Shown here piece after piece: positions 1-6,846 of a stretch of DNA of 12,847 nucleotides. The position numbers and the translations under genes are program-made. Source of the DNA: Verrucomicrobia bacterium UBA7008 (GTDB lineage Bacteria; Verrucomicrobiota; Kiritimatiellia; RFP12; UBA1067); the NCBI GenBank assembly GCA_002449695.1, contig DJXI01000002.1, forward strand, positions 17,595 through 30,441, written 5' to 3'. Position 1 is the first letter of the stretch, and every line of letters begins with the position of its first letter. Below the pieces are notes generated by a model. The model was not told where the DNA came from. It was given only the letters and a program-made list of their open reading frames with translations, and searched no databases.

Positions 1-6
1 TGGTAG

Positions 7-28
7 GGGCGATTGTCCTCAATCGCCC
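7..28. repeat. Perfect inverted repeat (9-bp stem, 4-base loop)
   Basis: GGGCGATTG (7-15) and CAATCGCCC (20-28) pair perfectly around the loop TCCT. No T-run follows on the plus strand, so it is not a classical intrinsic terminator for a plus-strand gene. It could be the 3' end of an upstream RNA, a REP-like intergenic element or a protein-binding palindrome. The window edge prevents a decision. Confidence 0.6.
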
Positions 29-73
29 GCGATTCGGACAAACGGCGCGCGAAAAATATTTTAATTTGGGGTG

Positions 74-103
74 TTGCACGGGAAGCGGCGTTTTTGATAA
101 AAT
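74..103 (+). promoter_or_regulatory. Promoter of rpsA with AT-rich upstream element
   Basis: TTGCAC (74-79) is a good -35. After an 18-base spacer comes TAAAAT (98-103), preceded by TG at 95-96, which makes it an extended -10 (TGATAAAAT). A block made almost only of A and T lies at about 52-67, directly upstream of the -35, and looks like an UP element as found at strong ribosomal promoters. The predicted leader to the S1 start is about 70 bases. Confidence 0.65.
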
Positions 104-132
104 ATCCGCTCCGCGCTCACAGACGAGGCGGA

Positions 133-149
133 CGCGGCAGAAAACCGCG
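133..149 (+). other. Possible hairpin in the rpsA leader
   Basis: CGCGG (133-137) can pair with CCGCG (145-149) around a 7-base loop, followed by an A-rich unstructured stretch up to the start codon. In proteobacteria S1 controls its own synthesis through a structured leader without a strong Shine-Dalgarno. This leader also lacks a clear Shine-Dalgarno, so similar control is possible but is only an inference. Confidence 0.25.
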
Positions 150-181
150 CACATCAACAAACGAAGAAAACAGTTAGAAAA

Positions 182-1924
182 ATGGCAGTTCGTAAGCCGA
201 CGGCTCCGACGGAGCGTTCCGCGGCAATGGCGGAAATGCTCGCCCAGGCGGGTCAGGAGTCGAAGTTCAAGGGCGGCAGCCTCGTGGAAGGCACCGTCAG
301 CGCAATCAAGGGTGACGACGTGTACGTCGACATCGGTTACAAGTCCACGGGCGCGGTGGACATCAGCGAGTTCGGCGAAGGCGCCGACGTCAAGATCGGC
401 GACAAGGTCACCGTCATGCTCCGCGAGCTGGAGAACGACAAGACGGGTGCGGTCGTCCTTTCCAAGAAGGCGGCCGACGACAAGATCCGCTGGGAGAAGA
501 TCCTGGCGCGCTACGTCGAAGGATGCGTCGTCACGGGTACGGTCAAGAGCGCGGTGCGCGGCGGCCTCCTCGTCCAGATCGACGACGTCGAGGCGTTCCT
601 CCCCGGCAGCCAGGTCGAGGTCACGCCCGTCAAGGAGCTGGAGCCCTACGTCGGCCAGACGTTCGACTTCAAGGTCATCAAGATTTCCAACGAGCGCCGC
701 AACCTCATCGTCTCGCGCCGCGAGCTCATCGAGGGCACGCTCGCCGAGAAGAAGGCGGAGCTGCTCGCGAGCCTCCAGAAGGGCGAGATCAAGAAGGGCC
801 GCGTGAAGAACATCACCGACTTCGGCGCGTTCATCGATCTCGACGGCCTCGACGGCCTGCTGCACATCACGGACATGAGCTGGGGCCGCGTGAAGCACCC
901 GAGCGAAGTCCTCAAGGTCGGCCAGGAGCTCGACGTCATGGTGCTCGACGTGGATCGCGACCGCGAGCGCGTCAGCCTCGGCCTCAAGCAGATCACCGAG
1001 AACCCGTGGAACACGATCCAGGATCAGTTCCCGGTCGGTTCGCGCGTGTCGGGCAAGGTCGTCAACCTCGCCGCCTACGGCGCGTTCGTCGAGATCGCCC
1101 CCGGCATCGAGGGCCTCGTCCACATCAGCGAGTTCTCGTGGACCAAGCGCGTGGCGCGCGCGAGCGACATGCTCAGCGTCGGCGACGAGGTCCAGGTCGT
1201 CGTCCTGTCGGTCGACGTCGAGAACCAGAAGATCGCGCTCGGCATCCGCCAGACGCAGGCCAACCCGTGGGACACGGTCCAGGACCGCTTCCCGGTCGGC
1301 TCGAAGGTCAAGGGCAAGGTCCGCAACTTCACGGCCTACGGCGCGTTCGTCGAGCTCGAAGAGGGCATCGACGGCATGATCCACGTCAGCGACATGAGCT
1401 GGACGCGCAAGATCAACCATCCGTCGGAAGTGCTGCAGAAGGGCCAGGAGGTCGAGGCGGTCGTCATCGACGTCAACCCGAAGGAACAGCGCATTTCGCT
1501 CGGCCTCAAGCAGGCGCAGACCGATCCGTGGGCGGAGATCGCCTCGAAGTACGCGGTCGGCTCCGTCGTCAAGGGCAAGGTCTCCAAGATCGCCTCGTTC
1601 GGCGCGTTCGTCGAGCTGGAGGACGGCGTGGACGGGCTCGTGCACATCTCCCAGATCGCCGACCAGCGCGTCGAGAAGGTCAAGGATGCGCTCGAGGTCG
1701 GCCAGGAGGTCGAGGCGCGCGTCGTCAAGGTCGACAAGGGCGAGCGCCGCATCGGGCTGTCGATCCGCGCGATGTCCATGACCGATGACGAGGTCCGCAA
1801 GCTCGAGGCGGAAGCCGCGGGCGAGACCCCGGAGCCGGTCAGCGCCAAGACGGCGGGCAGCGACAGCCTCGGCAATGCGTTCGAGGCCGCGTTCGCGAAC
1901 GTCGAATGGCAGCCGGGCAACTAA
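182..1924 (+). CDS. rpsA: 30S ribosomal protein S1
   Basis: RNA-binding ribosomal protein that brings mRNA to the 30S subunit and helps start translation of messages with weak Shine-Dalgarno sites. The 580-residue product contains six S1 (OB-fold) repeats at roughly residues 33-96, 113-180, 200-269, 285-356, 372-443 and 459-528. The last four carry the conserved FGAFV/YGAFV...GL(V/L)HIS pattern; the first two are divergent, as expected for the ribosome-binding domains. Repeats 3 to 5 are linked by N/D-PW segments (NPW, NPW, DPW). Length and layout match full-size bacterial S1. A short acidic and alanine-rich tail follows. The ATG at 182 is preceded by an A-rich leader without a GGAG-type Shine-Dalgarno, a known habit of rpsA genes. 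It is probably co-transcribed with rpmB, 27 bases downstream. Confidence 0.96.
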   Translation: MAVRKPTAPTERSAAMAEMLAQAGQESKFKGGSLVEGTVSAIKGDDVYVDIGYKSTGAVDISEFGEGADVKIGDKVTVMLRELENDKTGAVVLSKKAADDKIRWEKILARYVEGCVVTGTVKSAVRGGLLVQIDDVEAFLPGSQVEVTPVKELEPYVGQTFDFKVIKISNERRNLIVSRRELIEGTLAEKKAELLASLQKGEIKKGRVKNITDFGAFIDLDGLDGLLHITDMSWGRVKHPSEVLKVGQELDVMVLDVDRDRERVSLGLKQITENPWNTIQDQFPVGSRVSGKVVNLAAYGAFVEIAPGIEGLVHISEFSWTKRVARASDMLSVGDEVQVVVLSVDVENQKIALGIRQTQANPWDTVQDRFPVGSKVKGKVRNFTAYGAFVELEEGIDGMIHVSDMSWTRKINHPSEVLQKGQEVEAVVIDVNPKEQRISLGLKQAQTDPWAEIASKYAVGSVVKGKVSKIASFGAFVELEDGVDGLVHISQIADQRVEKVKDALEVGQEVEARVVKVDKGERRIGLSIRAMSMTDDEVRKLEAEAAGETPEPVSAKTAGSDSLGNAFEAAFANVEWQPGN

Positions 1925-1951
1925 GGAACTTCAAACGAAAGGAACACGAAA

Positions 1952-2182
1952 ATGTCCAGAGTTTGCGAAATTTGCGGCAAGGGTCCTTCGGTCGGCAACG
2001 TCGTCGTCCGCAAGGGTTCGCCGAAGTACAAGGGCGGCATCGGTCTGCACACGACCGGCATCACCAAGCGTCGTTTCCTCCCCAATCTCCAGACGGTTCG
2101 CACGACCGACGGCAAGGGCAACACCAAGCGCGTCACGGTCTGCACCCGCTGCCTGAAGAACGGAAAGGTCACGAAGGCGTGA
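1952..2182 (+). CDS. rpmB: 50S ribosomal protein L28
   Basis: Small basic protein of the large ribosomal subunit, 76 residues. It has the typical N-terminus (CxICGKGPSVGN), the central TKRRFLPNLQ motif and a C-terminal CTRCLKNGK. Cysteines 5, 8, 64 and 67 form two CxxC pairs, so this is the zinc-binding (C+) version of L28. An AAAGGAA Shine-Dalgarno lies about 8 bases before the ATG. The 27-base gap to rpsA and the lack of a terminator between them point to one transcript. The usual partner rpmG (L33) is not adjacent. After the stop a weak GC hairpin (2187-2203) is followed only by TCTTCC, so it is unclear where this transcript ends. Confidence 0.96.
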   Translation: MSRVCEICGKGPSVGNVVVRKGSPKYKGGIGLHTTGITKRRFLPNLQTVRTTDGKGNTKRVTVCTRCLKNGKVTKA

Positions 2183-2233
2183 GCGGAGCGTCGGCCCGGC
2201 GCTTCTTCCGCCTTGCGGCTCCACGCGCTTGGG

Positions 2234-2263
2234 TCGACGTGACAATTCTTTCTGACAGATAAT
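2234..2263 (+). promoter_or_regulatory. Probable promoter of gap
   Basis: GATAAT (2258-2263) matches the -10 consensus in five of six positions. TCGACG (2234-2239) lies 18 bases upstream and matches the -35 in four of six. The 18-base spacing is the same as in the rpsA, 7330 and 10622 promoters of this window. The leader from here to the GAPDH start is about 55 bases and very A-rich, ending in AAAAAAGGAAC, which supplies the Shine-Dalgarno. Confidence 0.45.
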
Positions 2264-2282
2264 AAAAAGTTTTTCTGACAGA
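2249..2282 (+). repeat. Direct repeat in the gap promoter/leader
   Basis: TTTCTGACAGA occurs at 2249-2259 and again at 2272-2282, 23 bases apart; both copies continue as T/C-AA, so 13 of 14 positions agree. The first copy overlaps the proposed -10 and the second lies just after the expected transcription start. This placement would suit an operator for a regulator of gap, but it may also be a chance or slippage-born duplication. Confidence 0.5.
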
Positions 2283-2296
2283 CAACAAACAAGTAA

Positions 2297-3325
<1,029 letters not shown>

Positions 3326-3352
3326 GTTCGCGGGACTGAACCGAAAAGGAAC

Positions 3353-3387
3353 GGAGGGAGCGCGCAAATGCTCCCTCCTCCTTTTTT
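3353..3387 (+). terminator. Intrinsic terminator of gap, possibly bidirectional
   Basis: GGAGGGAGC (3353-3361) pairs perfectly with GCTCCCTCC (3370-3378) around an 8-base loop, followed by TCC and six T (3382-3387). Read from the minus strand the same stem is followed by GTTCCTTTTC, a poorer T-tract. It may therefore also stop the convergent permease gene, which ends 16 bases away. Confidence 0.9.
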
Positions 3388-3402
3388 CTGCTTCATCGAC
3401 GT

Positions 3403-4830
3403 CTATTTCATCGACGGCAGGACGACGCCGCGCAGGATGATCTTCTGGCAGAGCAGGAAGACGGCGGCCGTCGGCAGCGAGACGACGACGAAGCCCGCCA
3501 TCACGCACCACGGCTGGTGCGCCATCGTCTGCGACATCTGGTACATCCACACCGCGAGCGTCCAGTGCGATTCCTTCTGGCAGACGAGGAACGCCCACTC
3601 CCACGACGAGTAGGCGTGGATGAAGGCGTTGAGCGCGTTGACGGCGAGAATCGGCGTCGTCATCGGCAGCGTGATCCGGCGGAAGACCGTCCACTCGCCC
3701 GCGCCGTCGATGGCCGCCGCCTCGTAGAGCTCGCGCGGCAGCGCGTCGAAGAAACCCTTGAGGATGAAGATGGACATGCCGCTGGCGACCGTCGGCAGGA
3801 CGAGCGCGGCGAACGTGTTGAGGAGCCCCAGGTCGCGGATCAGCAGGAAGCCGGGGATCGCGGTGACGGCCGCGGGGAACGCCATCGTCGCGAGGAGGAA
3901 GAGGATGATCTTCTCCGTCGCGGCGAGCCGGAAGCGCGAAAGCGCGTACGCGGCGAGCGGGTTGACGGTGAGCGAGGCGAGCACCGAGAGGACGACGAGA
4001 AGGATCGTGTTCGCGAACGCGCGCCCGCGCAGGAAGAGGTAGTCGCCGACGAGCCGGTAGTTCGCCGCGCAGCTTTCGAGGAAGTCTCGCCAGCCGTGCT
4101 CGAGGAACTGGACGGCGAGCGCGTTGCGGATCTCGGCGGCGTGGTCGGCGAGCGGCGCGGGCAGCGTGCGCGACACGTAGTCGCCGCGCGCGCGCGCGTC
4201 CGCCACGTACTGCGACTTGAGCTCCAGCCACGTCGCGAACTTCTCGCCGGGCTGGACGCGCCCGGGCGGCAGCTTCGATTCGGCGGAGAACGAGATGTCG
4301 AAGAACGAGCGGTAGGGGACGGGCCATGCCGCGTTCAGCCGCTCGATCGTGCCGTACTTCGCCTTGACGAACCGCGCGACGTCGCGCGCGTCGTAGCGGC
4401 AGACGGTGTCGCGCGCGGGGACGTCCGCGAGCGCGCGCAGAAACGCCTGCGCCGCCGCGCGGTGCGTCTCGCGGAAACCGGCGTCGGCGTAGGGCGCGAG
4501 CTCGCGCGCGGCGAATGCGGCCACGCCCGCGCGGTCCTTCGCGACCTGCGGCCAGCCCGTCCACGACGCGGGCGCGTCGGGATAGACCTCGCGCGGGAAG
4601 GTCGCGAAACGCGTCGCGATCGCGCGCATGAAACGGTCGGAACGGTCGAAAAACCCAATAACGACGGGGCTGTGGCGCGAATAGTCGTAGGACGACGAGA
4701 GGCTCGCGGCGAGCATCACGGCGAAGGGATAGACCATCGTGACCGCGCCGAGAATGAGTGCGGAATAGACGAGCGCGAGGAAGATTCGCGCCTTGATCGT
4801 TTTGCGTTCGCTCGGCAGAATGACGGACAT
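3403..4830 (-). CDS. MalG-type sugar ABC transporter permease with large insertion
   Basis: Inner-membrane permease of a carbohydrate ABC importer (binding-protein-dependent, MalG/UgpE-like). The C-terminal part is typical: membrane segments near residues 272-297, 306-332, 337-357, 391-415 and 440-463. The EAA loop at 367-393 (ELYEAAAIDGAGEW...LPM) docks the ATPase. One membrane segment lies at about 15-42. At 475 residues the protein is roughly 190 longer than usual. The surplus is a hydrophilic stretch between the first and second membrane segments (about 46-268), predicted to lie outside the membrane. It contains KYGTIERLNAAW, which resembles a stretch of GH42 beta-galactosidases. An in-frame TAA 12 bases upstream fixes the start at 4830 or later; no Shine-Dalgarno is seen. 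No partner permease, binding protein or ATPase gene lies nearby. Confidence 0.88.
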   Translation of the reverse strand: MSVILPSERKTIKARIFLALVYSALILGAVTMVYPFAVMLAASLSSSYDYSRHSPVVIGFFDRSDRFMRAIATRFATFPREVYPDAPASWTGWPQVAKDRAGVAAFAARELAPYADAGFRETHRAAAQAFLRALADVPARDTVCRYDARDVARFVKAKYGTIERLNAAWPVPYRSFFDISFSAESKLPPGRVQPGEKFATWLELKSQYVADARARGDYVSRTLPAPLADHAAEIRNALAVQFLEHGWRDFLESCAANYRLVGDYLFLRGRAFANTILLVVLSVLASLTVNPLAAYALSRFRLAATEKIILFLLATMAFPAAVTAIPGFLLIRDLGLLNTFAALVLPTVASGMSIFILKGFFDALPRELYEAAAIDGAGEWTVFRRITLPMTTPILAVNALNAFIHAYSSWEWAFLVCQKESHWTLAVWMYQMSQTMAHQPWCVMAGFVVVSLPTAAVFLLCQKIILRGVVLPSMK

Positions 4831-4836
4831 GACGGT

Positions 4837-4866
4837 ATTTTACCAAAAAATTTTTTTGAATAGACA
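4837..4866 (-). promoter_or_regulatory. Promoter of the ABC permease (leaderless arrangement)
   Basis: On the minus strand TGGTAAAAT (4845 down to 4837) is an extended -10. A recognisable -35 is missing at 17-18 bases further upstream, which is common with extended -10 promoters. Only six bases separate the -10 from the ATG at 4830, so transcription should start at or next to the start codon. Confidence 0.5.
4845..4857. promoter_or_regulatory. A6T7 tract between divergent promoters
   Basis: Six A followed directly by seven T lie between the -10 of the minus-strand permease and the -35 of the plus-strand histone-like gene. Such A-tract/T-tract blocks are intrinsically curved or stiff and often serve as UP elements or sites for nucleoid proteins. 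In this GC-rich window the tract stands out clearly. Confidence 0.45.
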
Positions 4867-4867
4867 C

Positions 4868-4896
4868 TTGCCAGAAGAATATTTTTTCGCTATCAT
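4868..4896 (+). promoter_or_regulatory. Promoter of the histone H1-like gene
   Basis: TTGCCA (4868-4873) and TATCAT (4891-4896) are separated by 17 bases, a near-consensus sigma-70 type promoter. The expected leader is about 70 bases. Confidence 0.65.
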
Positions 4897-4974
4897 TCCC
4901 TCAGAAGCCGAGGGGGATCAATGCGTACACCGGTGTGCGTGCCCGAGGCGTCGAACACAAAAAGGAAAAACAAA

Positions 4975-5235
4975 ATGGCTACAACCAAGAAGGCTCCGGC
5001 GAAGAAGGCGGCTCCTGTCAAGAAGGCGGCGCCCGCGAAGAAGGCGGCTCCGGTCAAGAAGGCGGCACCCGCGAAGAAAGCGGCTCCGGCCAAGAAGCCT
5101 GCGGCGAAGAAGGTTGCGGTGAAGGCGGCACCCGCGAAGAAGGCTCCGGCCAAGAAGGCGGCTCCGGCCAAGAAGCCCGCGGCGAAGAAGGCTCCCGCGA
5201 AGAAGGCGCCGGCCAAGAAGGCGGCGAAGAAGTGA
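4975..5235 (+). CDS. Histone H1-like lysine/alanine/proline-rich protein
   Basis: An 86-residue, extremely basic, low-complexity protein made almost only of Lys, Ala and Pro with a few Val and Thr. It consists of [12 protein letters not shown] six-residue units, turning into KKAPA and KKPAA units near the end, and resembles the C-terminal tail of eukaryotic histone H1, chlamydial Hc proteins and AlgP. Such proteins bind DNA non-specifically and compact the nucleoid; that role is inferred from composition. It has no globular domain. The chosen ATG at 4975 follows an A-rich leader with AAAAGGAAAAA. The in-frame ATG at 4921 would add an N-terminal extension with different composition and lacks such a site. 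Own promoter and strong terminator: a single-gene unit. Confidence 0.85.
   Translation: MATTKKAPAKKAAPVKKAAPAKKAAPVKKAAPAKKAAPAKKPAAKKVAVKAAPAKKAPAKKAAPAKKPAAKKAPAKKAPAKKAAKK
4987..5235 (+). repeat. 18-bp tandem repeat array inside the H1-like gene
   Basis: The DNA repeats with an 18-base period (AAGAAGGCGGCTCC-type units encoding KKAAPx) over the first half, then with 15- and 18-base units mixed. Units differ by synonymous third-position changes such as gct/gcg/gcc. Arrays like this change length easily by slippage or recombination, so strain-to-strain length differences are expected. Confidence 0.8.
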
Positions 5236-5267
5236 TTGACGGATGCGGCGTGAAGGCCGCCTGTTCC

Positions 5268-5305
5268 GGCGCGTCGGTTTCCATGGAACCGGCGCGCCTT
5301 TTTTT
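5268..5305 (+). terminator. Strong intrinsic terminator of the H1-like gene
   Basis: GGCGCGTCGGTT (5268-5279) pairs with AACCGGCGCGCC (5287-5298), a 12-bp stem with one G-T pair and a 7-base loop, followed directly by seven T (5299-5305). The T-tract sits only about 10 bases before the extended -10 of the next gene. Confidence 0.93.
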
Positions 5306-5315
5306 CGGCAAAATA

Positions 5316-5324
5316 TGATATACT
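5316..5324 (+). promoter_or_regulatory. Extended -10 promoter of the GH109-like gene
   Basis: TGATATACT forms a perfect extended -10 (TG, one base, TATACT at 5319-5324). The ATATGATATACTA context matches the promoters at 7354 and 10646 at 12 of 13 positions. The region where a -35 would lie is occupied by the base of the upstream terminator and gives no good match. The leader is about 50 bases and contains GAAAGGAA ahead of the start codon. Confidence 0.6.
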
Positions 5325-5382
5325 ATCGCCATCCGGTTCCGGGGGGAGTCGGGATACAAGAAGGGAAAGGAATCAACCGAAC

Positions 5383-6846
5383 ATGGACAACATGGAAACG
5401 AGCCGTCGTGATTTTCTCAAGGGAACGATGTGGATGGGGGCGACCGCCGCGCTGGCGGGCTGCGTCTCGTCCGCCGCCAGGATCTGCAGACCGGGCGCGA
5501 TGACGTCGTTCGCGGTGCCGCCGATCAAGAAGGTGCGCGTCGGCGTGGTGGGCCTCGGGATGCGCGGCCCCGGCGCGGTGCACCGCCTCTCGTCGATTCC
5601 CGGCGTGGAGGTCGCGGCGCTCTGCGACCTCTACAAGACGCGTGTCGACCGGATGCAGGAGGTCGTGAAGAAGAACGGCGGCGCGCCGGCCCGCAGCTAC
5701 TTCGTCTACGACGGCGAGAAGGGCACGGGGGCGGACGAGTCGAAGGCGTGGCAGGCGATGTGCGACAGCGAGCTCGACCTTGTCTACATCGCGACGCCCT
5801 GGAAGCTGCACACGCCGATCGCGCTCTACGCGATGGAGCACGGCAAGCACGCCGCCATCGAAGTGCCGGCGGCGATGACGCTGGAGGAGTGCTGGGCATG
5901 CGTCGAAACGTCCGAGCGCACGGGCCGCCACTGCATGCAGCTGGAGAACTGCTGCTACGGCGATGTCGAGATGCTCACGCTCAACCTCGTGCGCCATGGC
6001 AAGCTCGGCGAGCTCGTCCACGGCGAGGGCGCGTACATCCACGATCTGCGCGAGCTGAACTACCTCGATCCGGCGAAGGGCGGCTACCAGGGCTACTGGC
6101 GTCTGCGCTGGAACAACGAGCACTTCGGCAACCCCTATCCGACGCACGGGCTCCTGCCGATCATGCAGGCGATGGACATCAACCGCGGCGACCGCTTCGA
6201 CTACCTCACGTGCGTCTCGTCCAACCAGATCGGCATGGACGCCTACGCCCGGGTGAAGTTCGGCGAGGACAGCTGGGAGGCGAAGCTCCACCCGCGCTGC
6301 GGCGACATGTCGACGACGCTCATCCGCACGGTGAAGGGCCGCACGATCATGGTGCAGCACGACGTCACGAGCGCGCGTCCCTATTCGCGCATCAATCTCC
6401 TCTCGGGCACGCAGGGCTGCCTGAACGACTATCCGTTCCGCATCGCGCTCGCCGACAAGCCCGGCGACGGCGCGCACCAGTGGTTCGACGCGGCGCAGAC
6501 GGAGAAGATCTACAAGGAGTACCGGCATCCGCTCTGGAAGGTCGCGGGCGCGCTCGCGCAGAAGATGGGCGGCCACGGCGGCATGGACTTCCTGATGGAC
6601 CTGCGCCTGTGCTACTGCCTCCAGAACGGCCTGCCGCTCGATATGGACGTCTACGACCTCGCGGCCAGCTGCTCGCTGTGCGAGCTGAGCGAACGCTCGG
6701 CGCTGAACCGCGGCGCGTCGCAGGACGTGCCGGACTTCACGCGCGGCGGCTGGAAGACGGCGAAGCCGCTCGGCATCGTGACGGTGGATCTGGAGAAGCT
6801 CGGCATCCGGGACGTGACGCGCGACGAGAGTCAGCTGAATGTCTGA
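5383..6846 (+). CDS. GH109-like Gfo/Idh/MocA enzyme (alpha-N-acetylgalactosaminidase family), Tat-exported
   Basis: Belongs to the NAD-dependent Gfo/Idh/MocA fold and, by overall pattern, to glycoside hydrolase family 109. Members remove terminal alpha-linked N-acetylgalactosamine using a tightly bound NAD+. The 487-residue protein begins with a Tat motif SRRDFLK (7-13) and a hydrophobic stretch ending in LAGC (24-27). This could be a lipobox, suggesting a Tat-exported lipoprotein. The Rossmann motif VGLGMRG is at 56-62. Family blocks follow: ALYAMEHGKHAAIEVPAAM (147-165), AYIHDLR (217-223), YPTHGLLP (252-259, holding the His thought to be catalytic), QHDVTSARPYSRI (325-337), GGHGGMDF (396-403) and VPDFTRG (449-455). 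The ATG at 5383 follows GAAAGGAA; an ATG at 5392 is a possible alternative. The end overlaps the next gene by 8 bases. The exact substrate is inferred. Confidence 0.85.
   Translation: MDNMETSRRDFLKGTMWMGATAALAGCVSSAARICRPGAMTSFAVPPIKKVRVGVVGLGMRGPGAVHRLSSIPGVEVAALCDLYKTRVDRMQEVVKKNGGAPARSYFVYDGEKGTGADESKAWQAMCDSELDLVYIATPWKLHTPIALYAMEHGKHAAIEVPAAMTLEECWACVETSERTGRHCMQLENCCYGDVEMLTLNLVRHGKLGELVHGEGAYIHDLRELNYLDPAKGGYQGYWRLRWNNEHFGNPYPTHGLLPIMQAMDINRGDRFDYLTCVSSNQIGMDAYARVKFGEDSWEAKLHPRCGDMSTTLIRTVKGRTIMVQHDVTSARPYSRINLLSGTQGCLNDYPFRIALADKPGDGAHQWFDAAQTEKIYKEYRHPLWKVAGALAQKMGGHGGMDFLMDLRLCYCLQNGLPLDMDVYDLAASCSLCELSERSALNRGASQDVPDFTRGGWKTAKPLGIVTVDLEKLGIRDVTRDESQLNV

Noticed and set aside
2187..2209. 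Hairpin after rpmB as intrinsic terminator
   Set aside because: The 7-bp stem with a 3-base loop contains a G-T pair and is followed by TCTTCC and not a T-run. This is too weak to call.
3517..4863. 448-codon plus-strand frame opposite the ABC permease
   Set aside because: The permease has membrane segments and a clear EAA loop. The plus-strand product is Arg/Glu/Asp-rich shadow sequence without domains.
4921..4974. Upstream in-frame ATG of the H1-like gene (18 extra residues)
   Set aside because: The extension differs in composition and lacks a Shine-Dalgarno, while the ATG at 4975 follows AAAAGGAAAAA and starts the repeat-type protein.
4987..5235. CRISPR-like array
   Set aside because: The periodic DNA is a coding tandem repeat (KKAAPx units) with no spacers between repeats.
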